DNA of 19,008 bases from an uncultured Eubacteriales bacterium (lineage in GTDB: Bacteria > Bacillota > Clostridia > Oscillospirales > CAG-272). A model generated the notes under the pieces. The model searched no databases and was not told where the DNA came from. It worked only from the letters and a program-made list of their open reading frames with translations. The stretch is taken from contig URPL01000030.1 of NCBI GenBank assembly GCA_900549725.1, positions 1-19,008 of the forward strand. Direction: 5' to 3'. Positions 1-5,439 of this stretch are shown here, one piece after another. The translations under genes were made by a program, and so were the position numbers. Positions within the stretch are counted from its first letter, which is position 1. Every line of letters starts with the position of its first letter.

Positions 1-1
1 C

Positions 2-619
2 ATCATGACCTTTACCGCCCTGACCGGTGCGGTGTCCCACTTTATGATCGGCGGCGCACCGGATTGGGGCGTCTGGGTGCTGTGCGTGCTGTTTACCCTG
101 GCGCTCGGCTCGATTATTTTTGTTTTTTTTACGGCATATCGCAATGTCGCTGCGGGAAAAGATGCAAGGGAGCCGTCGGGTGATGGATCCGGGCAGGTGG
201 AGAGCGCCGATACGGACGAGCCGACGGAGCTTTCCTCTCCCAAGGAGCAGTTCAGCATTTGGCAATATCTTCGCTCCATCTCCATAAGAGACAGCGAAAT
301 AATCGATGAGCTTGAGGTTGCCCCGGGGCAAACGACCATGCTCGGCATTTCCGGCGTTGAAATTTCGCAGAGCGAGGCGGATCTTTATCATATTCCAGCC
401 GGTATTCTGGTGTGCGATATTTCGCAGCGCTCCACAGCGTATATCTGCGGGCTGCGGCGTACGGATATCATTCAGGCATTCAACGGCAACCGCATTTATA
501 CCATGCAGGATCTAATCGATGAAAAGGCAAAATACTCTGTCGGACAGCGAATCACGCTCACCATATTCCGCGATGATGATGTGCTGGAGTTTAAATTTTT
601 GCTTCAGCCTGCACCGTAA
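2..619 (+). CDS. TauE/SafE (TSUP)-like membrane transporter, C-terminal part, with PDZ domain (5' partial)
   Basis: The reading frame is open to the left edge, so the ATG at base 5 is probably internal and the gene begins upstream. The first visible residues (TALTGAVSHFMIGG, then PDW and a hydrophobic stretch to about residue 43) resemble the last conserved loop and final membrane helix of TauE/SafE-type (TSUP) transporters, which move sulfite, sulfoacetate or other small organic anions across the cytoplasmic membrane. A charged linker (about 50-85) follows, then a PDZ-like domain (about 105-200) with the usual PAGILV, AxxxGL and DIIxxxNG elements of HtrA-type PDZ modules. No protease domain is seen. 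By topology the PDZ part should lie just beyond the last helix. The PDZ assignment is firm; the transporter assignment rests on about 45 residues and could be wrong. The gene ends before a shared terminator and overlaps the 3' end of the convergent gene by 29 bp. Confidence 0.65.
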   Translation: MMTFTALTGAVSHFMIGGAPDWGVWVLCVLFTLALGSIIFVFFTAYRNVAAGKDAREPSGDGSGQVESADTDEPTELSSPKEQFSIWQYLRSISIRDSEIIDELEVAPGQTTMLGISGVEISQSEADLYHIPAGILVCDISQRSTAYICGLRRTDIIQAFNGNRIYTMQDLIDEKAKYSVGQRITLTIFRDDDVLEFKFLLQPAP

Positions 620-1397
620 CATTTGATACAGAAAACAAAAACGGGCGCCTTTCGCTTGGAAAGGCGCCCGCATGTTTTATTCGGCGCATCAGCGCTTTTT
701 TTCCGCGGGTGATAGGGAGGGTTGAGCCGATGTGGCGTTTGAATTCCTCCAGCATCTCAATGATCTGCCGCTCGGCGGAGCGGCGATGACCAAAGAGCAA
801 ACCATGGCCGACAACCGCCATTCTCCCGATGCACGGACGATAGGTCAGATTCGTTTCATCATTGAGGCGAATGGCATAGGAAAAAGCCTCGGAAAATGCC
901 CCCAGCTTACTGCCGCCTCCGCAGCGGACATACTCGATTTTAGTGATATCGTCTTTGGTAAATCCACAGGTTTCAATGCCCCTTGCCTGTTTACATGATT
1001 TTACCATATCCTTTGCGTCGATACCCTCTCTCATAAAGCCGAAACCGAATTCCCGCATTGTGAAATATCCGTCCTGATTGTACGCATAAAAGCCCTTGAG
1101 GGTCTCCATGGGGTGTTCAAGGTTCTGCTTTTCTTTGGCAAGTCCTTCTTCCTTATAGCGCAGGTACATCTGCGCGATTTCCGCCTGCGTAAATTTCTGT
1201 TTGGTCGCATATTTCAGATTTGCAAGCTTTACGGAGAAACGGGGCTCAAATACACGGAACAGTTCCTCCTGCTCCGCGCAGCAATCCCGACAGCAGGTCA
1301 GTGTGAGTTCTTTTCCGACCAAAAGGGTATCCTCGCCCTTGAACAATCCTTTTTTGAGCTCTTTGCCGCAAAATGCGCAGTTTGTTGTCTTAGCCAT
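591..1397 (-). CDS. Cysteine-rich (zinc-finger-like) protein of unknown function
   Basis: A 268-residue protein that I do not recognise beyond its N-terminus. Cysteines at 7, 10, 35, 36, 39 and 40 (CAFC, then CCRDCC) form a probable treble-clef or ribbon-type metal site, suggesting a soluble protein that binds zinc and perhaps nucleic acid or another protein. Residues 50-100 look helical and charged. The C-terminal half has a mixed alpha/beta look with a segment rich in aromatic and basic residues (about 160-215). There is no signal peptide or membrane helix. The start is supported by AAAGGAA nine bases upstream of ATG. The last 25 or so codons lie across the terminator hairpin and do not look like conserved protein; one base less in the A7 run at 696-702 would end the protein at a TGA at 689-691. 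The true C-terminus is therefore doubtful. Confidence 0.6.
   Translation of the reverse strand: MAKTTNCAFCGKELKKGLFKGEDTLLVGKELTLTCCRDCCAEQEELFRVFEPRFSVKLANLKYATKQKFTQAEIAQMYLRYKEEGLAKEKQNLEHPMETLKGFYAYNQDGYFTMREFGFGFMREGIDAKDMVKSCKQARGIETCGFTKDDITKIEYVRCGGGSKLGAFSEAFSYAIRLNDETNLTYRPCIGRMAVVGHGLLFGHRRSAERQIIEMLEEFKRHIGSTLPITRGKKALMRRIKHAGAFPSERRPFLFSVSNVTVQAEAKI
642..670. terminator. Bidirectional intrinsic terminator between convergent genes
   Basis: An 11-bp perfect stem (CGGGCGCCTTT at 642-652 with AAAGGCGCCCG at 660-670) closes a 7-base loop. Read on the minus strand it is followed directly by TTTTTGTTTT (641-632), a strong intrinsic terminator. Read on the plus strand it is followed by CATGTTTT, which is weaker. 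It serves the partial transporter gene and the convergent cysteine-rich protein gene. The open frame of the latter runs through the hairpin, which is odd (see findings). Confidence 0.85.
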
Positions 1398-1512
1398 GGT
1401 CTTAATTCCTTTCCGTTTTTCGACAGTTTTTTGTGTTCTGTCTTATTGGGGGAATGAAAGATCGGCTCGGTTTTACAAACAACACATTTTTTAAAAATTT
1501 TTATTATATTTT

Positions 1513-3141
1513 TCAGGAAAGGGAAGTCTGCCAGGTGGTGTAGTAATACTGCCCGTTTTCGCCCTTTGTATAATGCAGCGTTACGGTGCCGTATGCCTCA
1601 ATGGTTTCGTCGTCGCCGGGGGTCATAATGCCGCAGGTGCCGCTGACGGTCATGGTTTCGGAATCAATATTGATACCGGAAAGCGTGAAATAGGGGCCGC
1701 CGCCTTTTGCGCCGCCGTAGACTTTTTTCTCCGCATAATCTATGCTGTTTGTCCCGGAGTTATAGGTGTAAAGCGCGCCGAGATCTGCGGTTTTGTAATC
1801 ATAGGTTCTGCCGAACCACCGCATGGTAACGCGGTCGATTTCGGCGGCAGGGATAGAGCCGCTGGTTTCCATATAGCATTGCCCGTCTTTGTATTTTGCG
1901 TTCAGGGTTTGCCAGTCTGCTTCGGTGAGCGCATAATATTCCTCCTCTGAGTAAACAAGCGGCTCATCCGTTCCGTTTTCAAAGGTGAAAACGGAGGTGG
2001 TGCGTTCGCTCAAAAGCCATTCAAGACGGACGGCATAATACAGCGCCTGCATCGGGGTCAGCTCCGAGGCATCGCCGTTTAGATCGCTGCTCACCGTCTG
2101 CGAATCATGGAAAGGGGAGACGGCGGAGTATTCGGCAATTGTCTCAAACAGCTGCTGTGCCGACAACTCTTCAATGGTCGGAGCGCCGACGGCTTCGTTT
2201 TCCGTGGGTGCCTCCGTGTCGCTCACCGCCGGCGCGCTTTGCTCTGTTTTGTCCGAGGACTCCTCCTGCGCGGGCGTATCCGGCGTTTGATGATTGCGCG
2301 CTGCGCTTATGCCCGCATATATGCCCGTGCCGACCAAAACAGCAGCCGCCACGGCGGCAAACCCCTTAACAATACCGGGCAGCTGCCGCAGGGCGCCGCG
2401 CCCGGCGGCGGAGGCGCCTTTTGCCGCTTGCGCGGCAGATGCGGGAGCCGCTGCATTCTTAGGGAGCGCCGCTTTACGGATTTTTTCCGCTGCGGCTTTC
2501 GAAAGCGGCTTTTTGTCGGAGAATGCAAATCTGAACAAGCCGAGCACCGAGATGCCGTGCAGCTTCGTTCCCGTTTTCTCCTCGTACTCCTCCACGGATT
2601 TTTTCATTGCTTTTCTGGCATAATTCAGGCGGCTTTTTACCGTTCCTTCGGAAACACCCTGAATTTCCGCAATCTGTGCAACAGATAGCTCATCGAAATA
2701 ATAGAGAAATATAGCGGAGCGCTGCTCTTCGGAAAGCGTATCGATCATGGAAAGAATCGTCTTTCGAAAATCCTCTTTTTCCAGCATCTCGGAAGGAATC
2801 GCACTCGCATCATCGTCGGCAAGAGAATCGAACATGGTATTTCCGTCCTCGTCTTCAACCATCAGGACGTCTTTTTTCTTCTTGAAATAGCGTGTGCATT
2901 GATGGTAGGTGATACGGCGCATCCATGCGGCAAACGCCGCCGGCTCCTTCAGGTTCTGAATGGTATTGAAAATTTCGATGAACGCCTCCTGCGTGATATC
3001 GCAGGCAAGGTTTTCCTCCTTCACGGTTTTGAGCGCAAAATAATATACATCGTTGTAAAACGCTTCAAAAAGCTCTTCAAACGACGCGGCGTCGCCGCTT
3101 TGCGCGCCCTTGACAAGCGACACTAATTTTTCCTGTTCCAT
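1513..3141 (-). CDS. ECF-type RNA polymerase sigma factor with C-terminal transmembrane and extracytoplasmic extension
   Basis: A 542-residue protein; the same frame stays open far upstream through pseudogene DNA, but the start at 3141 is set by GGAGG seven bases before ATG and by the onset of sigma homology. Sigma region 2 spans about 10-90 (DITQEAF, then AAWMRRITYHQ, the -10 recognition part). Region 4 spans about 128-182, with the helix-turn-helix ELSVAQIAEIQGVSEGTVKS that reads the -35 element. A lysine/alanine-rich linker leads to one membrane helix at about 261-281. A Ser/Thr/Glu-rich stretch (285-325) and a folded-looking domain (about 325-542) with many Tyr, Trp and Gly follow. The C-terminal half would lie outside the membrane and could act as a built-in sensor or anti-sigma device, since no separate anti-sigma gene is adjacent. 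It is probably transcribed from the poly-C promoter at 3420-3450. Sigma assignment is firm; the role of the extension is inference. Confidence 0.85.
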   Translation of the reverse strand: MEQEKLVSLVKGAQSGDAASFEELFEAFYNDVYYFALKTVKEENLACDITQEAFIEIFNTIQNLKEPAAFAAWMRRITYHQCTRYFKKKKDVLMVEDEDGNTMFDSLADDDASAIPSEMLEKEDFRKTILSMIDTLSEEQRSAIFLYYFDELSVAQIAEIQGVSEGTVKSRLNYARKAMKKSVEEYEEKTGTKLHGISVLGLFRFAFSDKKPLSKAAAEKIRKAALPKNAAAPASAAQAAKGASAAGRGALRQLPGIVKGFAAVAAAVLVGTGIYAGISAARNHQTPDTPAQEESSDKTEQSAPAVSDTEAPTENEAVGAPTIEELSAQQLFETIAEYSAVSPFHDSQTVSSDLNGDASELTPMQALYYAVRLEWLLSERTTSVFTFENGTDEPLVYSEEEYYALTEADWQTLNAKYKDGQCYMETSGSIPAAEIDRVTMRWFGRTYDYKTADLGALYTYNSGTNSIDYAEKKVYGGAKGGGPYFTLSGINIDSETMTVSGTCGIMTPGDDETIEAYGTVTLHYTKGENGQYYYTTWQTSLS

Positions 3142-3323
3142 TGGTTGTCCTCCATGATTCTGTCGTATTTGTGGCGTGTCGGAAAAAACAGCTTTTGCAC
3201 GGTGCGATACAGGTGCGCAAGTTGCCCCGGCTGCATGCGGCACCTTTCCCGATCCAGCAGAAAAATCGCACGAATAAAGTTTTTCTGCTGTTTTTTTGCG
3301 GACTGCTTCGGTAAATTTTGCAC
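3123..3323 (-). CDS. Possible small ORF preceding the sigma factor gene
   Basis: A 66-codon frame starts with GTG at 3323, six bases after the purine-rich AGGGGGT, and ends at TAG 19 bases inside the sigma factor gene, so the two would be translationally coupled. It lies downstream of the poly-C promoter and would be the first product of that transcript. The predicted protein is basic and helical, with a stretch such as LAHLYRTVQKLFFPTRH, and has no cysteine cluster or membrane helix. I do not recognise it. An upstream GTG at 3368 extends the frame to 81 codons but has no ribosome binding site. It could equally be untranslated leader; the overlap and the ribosome binding site are the only positive evidence. 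Confidence 0.3.
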   Translation of the reverse strand: MQNLPKQSAKKQQKNFIRAIFLLDRERCRMQPGQLAHLYRTVQKLFFPTRHKYDRIMEDNQWNRKN

Positions 3324-3486
3324 AGCCGCACCCCCTTTCTTTGCAGTATAAAAGGGGAAACGGCGCACCGTTTGGTTTTAGATTTCGCAAAATTCCCGAA
3401 ATTTCCCGTTCTGCAAAAAAGTATAGCATTGGGGGGGGGGCACTTGTCAAGCCTGCGGCGCGGGATGCGGTTTTATCCCGCACAAG
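3324..3486. other. Stretch between the MATE remnant and the sigma factor region
   Basis: Together with the leader down to 3141 this is the only stretch of more than 300 bases without a secure gene. It holds the poly-C promoter (3420-3450), the probable transcription start near 3413, and the 5' leader of the sigma gene. Apart from the possible small ORF described separately, I see no convincing reading frame, repeat or terminator here. Confidence 0.5.
3420..3450 (-). promoter_or_regulatory. Sigma-A-type promoter with C10 tract in its spacer
   Basis: On the minus strand a perfect -35 TTGACA (3450-3445) and a -10 TATACT (3425-3420) are separated by 19 bases. Ten of those spacer bases are an uninterrupted run of C (G10 on the plus strand, 3431-3440). 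Loss of two C would give the optimal 17-base spacing. Expected transcription start is near 3413, giving a leader of about 270 nt before the sigma factor ATG. The promoter begins about 35 bp beyond the last recognisable MATE codon. Confidence 0.7.
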
Positions 3487-4148
3487 CTCCGTCAGCGGCA
3501 TGGCAAGCCATACGGAAGAGCAGCCGAAGCAAAGCGGCAAAGCAGGATGAAAGCCCCGCGGACGACAAGCCCGCGCCCGACGGAAATGATAAATGCCGCC
3601 TTCGGTTTTAAGATCGACTGAAAATAATAGGTGAAGAAAATATTGAACGACAGCAGCAAAAACGAGACGGCGCAGGTACGAATAATGGCAGGCGCCGCTC
3701 TGAGAAAACACGGGCAAAACATATAAAATCGGCTTCATATATGTGAATGCCAACGACAGCAGCGAGGAATCTTCCCCCAAAAACCGCAAAATTGGCTTTT
3801 CAAACAGCAAAAGCCCACCCCGGGAAGCAGCCGCAAACAAAACAGAACCCAGTACGGCTGCCGTAAAATATGCATTTGGATCATCCCCGCTGCCCGCAGT
3901 GCTTTTTTGGTGCTGAAAATAACGCTGCCGCCGATCCCCGTCAAAAGCCCCGGACTGTATATAATATTCCATGCCGGCGCCACAACTGCCAAAGCTGCCG
4001 TTCCTCCCGGCCCCTCATATTACCCGACCATCGCCATATCAACGACTCCGTAAATACAGAAGATCAGGGCGCTGCCAAAGGCCGAAGCAAGATGTTTGAA
4101 ATAGAGCGATTTGATTTCTCCGCTGCACAAATCCATTGGTTTCTTCAT
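3487..4148 (-). pseudogene. MATE-family efflux pump, degenerate remnant
   Basis: Pieces of a MATE (Na+ or H+/drug antiporter) membrane protein lie in order in two or more frames. The start (4148, MKKPMDLCSGEIKSLYFKHL) has a good ribosome binding site, GGGAGAAAAC. After IYGVVDMAMVG the frame hits TAA at 4020-4022, where an intact gene would have a glutamine codon. It continues in the same frame (GTAALAVVAPAWNIIYS, GGSVIFSTKK), then shifts near 3895 (LGSVLF...FTYMKPILYVLPVFSQ). It then jumps near 3700 to sequence typical of the late part of the family (APAIIRT...FTYYFQSILKPKAAF) and shifts again near 3545 (WLAMPLTELV). Intact relatives have roughly 440-450 residues; only about 220 codons are left, so some 200 codons in the middle were deleted. 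At least one nonsense codon and three frame changes rule out function. It has its own promoter and leader. Confidence 0.85.
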
Positions 4149-4177
4149 TGTTTTCTCCCTATAATTTCTCTGATAAT

Positions 4178-4224
4178 AAAAAGCCGGATAGGGAACAGAC
4201 ATTTCAGTCTGCGCCTTATCCGGC
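4178..4224 (-). terminator. Leader terminator / attenuator in front of the MATE remnant
   Basis: On the minus strand the stem GCCGGATA/TATCCGGC (4224-4217 with 4190-4183) encloses an inner CAGAC/GTCTG stem and is followed by TTTTTATTA (4182 onward). It lies after the promoter at 4267-4295 and ends about 30 nt before the MATE ATG. It can therefore abort transcription before the coding region, as in attenuated resistance genes. A second small hairpin, GTTGTTT/AAACAAC (4226-4243), precedes it in the leader and may take part in the switch. I do not recognise a known riboswitch class. Confidence 0.6.
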
Positions 4225-4266
4225 TGTTGTTTCCGAAAACAACGCGCCCCCCGAGCGAGCACACCT

Positions 4267-4295
4267 ATCGTAGCACATGCCGCATCGTTTGTCAA
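4267..4295 (-). promoter_or_regulatory. Promoter of the MATE remnant
   Basis: A perfect -35 TTGACA (4295-4290), a 17-base spacer and a -10 TACGAT (4272-4267) stand on the minus strand. The expected start near 4260 gives a leader of about 112 nt with two hairpins before the MATE ATG at 4148. It lies directly downstream of the terminator of the acyl carrier protein operon, so it marks a separate transcription unit. Confidence 0.75.
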
Positions 4296-4320
4296 GCCGA
4301 ATGTTTGGCAATCCCCAACG

Positions 4321-4361
4321 AAAAAAGAGGCAGGACACACCGCCGGATGCGGCATGCCCTG
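4321..4361 (-). terminator. Intrinsic terminator of the PadR-acyl carrier protein operon
   Basis: On the minus strand a 12-bp stem, including G-T wobble pairs, runs from CAGGGCATGCCG (4361-4350) to its partner ending in TCCTG (4331) with a 7-base loop. It is followed by CCTCTTTTTT (U-run 4326-4321). It lies 23 bases after the acyl carrier protein stop codon and closes the six-gene operon. Confidence 0.85.
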
Positions 4362-4384
4362 TGAAAAAATGAGTTTGAATTACT

Positions 4385-4618
4385 TTATTTTGCTGCGACG
4401 AGAGATTCGATATATTTAACAAAATCATCCACGGTGGTGAGTGTTTTCAGGGTGTCCTCATCCGTGGTGATATCGTATTGATCTTCAATCACCATCACGG
4501 CATTCAAAAATTCAAGGGAAGTGATGCCGAGATTATCGCTCATAGTGGCGTTTGGCGTGATATCGGCAGGGGCAAGCCCGAGCTCATCCACCAAAATTGC
4601 TTTGATCTGTTCAAACAT
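4385..4618 (-). CDS. Acyl carrier protein (phosphopantetheine-binding)
   Basis: A 77-residue protein of typical acyl carrier length and charge (acidic, four-helix pattern). Ser34 in NLGITSLEF is the probable attachment site for 4'-phosphopantetheine. The usual DSL is TSL here, which is common in non-fatty-acid carriers of specialised pathways. It would hold an acyl or aminoacyl chain as a thioester for the enzymes encoded upstream. The ribosome binding site AAAGGAA sits six bases before the ATG. It is the last gene of the operon, 14 bases after the dehydrogenase and followed by a terminator. It needs a phosphopantetheinyl transferase that is not in this window. It is probably not the housekeeping AcpP, because no fab genes are nearby. 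Confidence 0.9.
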   Translation of the reverse strand: MFEQIKAILVDELGLAPADITPNATMSDNLGITSLEFLNAVMVIEDQYDITTDEDTLKTLTTVDDFVKYIESLVAAK

Positions 4619-4632
4619 GGCGGTTCCTTTCT

Positions 4633-5439
4633 TTATTTTACATAAAGTTTATAAATCAACGAATTGGCAGTGCGTGCCGGCAAAAGCTTCAAAAGCATCA
4701 CGCAGACCTTATAGGTAAAACCGATGGTATAAAGCGGCTTACGGGTGTTTTTCAGCGCCGTGCGGGCAATGAAGCGCCCTGCTATGACGGGGGACATGCC
4801 GCTGCGCTCGTCCGCTTCCATGCGGGCAACGGAGCGCGCGATACTGCCGCCGTATGCCTCGTCTCCGCTTGGCACTTTTTCTCTTGCCGCCGTGAAACCG
4901 GTATGAATGTCGCCGGGCATTACGGCACAAACCGTGATGCCGAAGCGCCGCACCTCATTGGCAAGCGCCATGGAAAAGGAATTGATTGCCGCCTTTGAGG
5001 CGGAATAAAACGCCTGAAACGGGATCGGCGCCATGGCGGCAACGGAGCTGACATTGACAATGCGGCCATATCCCTGCTTGCGAAAATAGGGAAGGGCTGC
5101 ATGGCAAAGCCGAACACAACCGAAGAAATTTACGTCCAGCTGCTTTTGCGCCTGTGCGATATCCGTAAATTCCGCGGCGCCGGAAATTCCGAATCCCGCG
5201 TTATTGATGAGAATATCGATGCGCCCCTGCTCCCGCATCACCGTTTCAACGGCAGCGCGCAGGGATACCTCATCCGTGACATCGGCGGTGATGTGGCGCA
5301 CGGCGCCCGCCACGGCGCCATGGCGGGAAAGCTCATAGACGATATGCCCGCGCTGCGCAAGCTCGGCACAGGCACATTTTCCTATGCCGCCGCTGCCGCC
5401 GCTGACCAATATGACCTTTTTGGCGGTTTGCGCATTCAT
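4633..5439 (-). CDS. Short-chain dehydrogenase/reductase (SDR family)
   Basis: A 268-residue classical SDR. The start at 5439 is preferred over longer frames: AAGGAG precedes it, it overlaps the ligase stop as ATGA, and the Rossmann fold begins at once. Motifs are the cofactor loop GGSGGIG (14-20), NNAG (79-82), Asn104, Ser132, and the catalytic YSASK with Tyr145 and Lys149. The full Asn-Ser-Tyr-Lys tetrad is therefore present and the enzyme should be active, reducing a carbonyl or oxidising an alcohol with NAD(P). The C-terminal tail is hydrophobic and basic (KVCVMLLKLLPARTANSLIY), which may bind membranes, as in SDRs acting on long-chain acyl substrates. The natural substrate is probably an acyl group made or carried by the ligase and carrier protein of the same operon; that is inference. 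Confidence 0.9.
   Translation of the reverse strand: MNAQTAKKVILVSGGSGGIGKCACAELAQRGHIVYELSRHGAVAGAVRHITADVTDEVSLRAAVETVMREQGRIDILINNAGFGISGAAEFTDIAQAQKQLDVNFFGCVRLCHAALPYFRKQGYGRIVNVSSVAAMAPIPFQAFYSASKAAINSFSMALANEVRRFGITVCAVMPGDIHTGFTAAREKVPSGDEAYGGSIARSVARMEADERSGMSPVIAGRFIARTALKNTRKPLYTIGFTYKVCVMLLKLLPARTANSLIYKLYVK

Noticed and set aside
1498..1512. AAAAATTTTT after the sigma factor gene as a terminator
   Set aside because: An AT-only stem without a GC-rich part cannot be called an intrinsic terminator.
1513..3972. One long 819-codon frame across the sigma factor gene and the region upstream
   Set aside because: The first 277 codons are a patchwork of MATE pseudogene pieces, promoter and leader; the sigma homology and a good ribosome binding site start at 3141.
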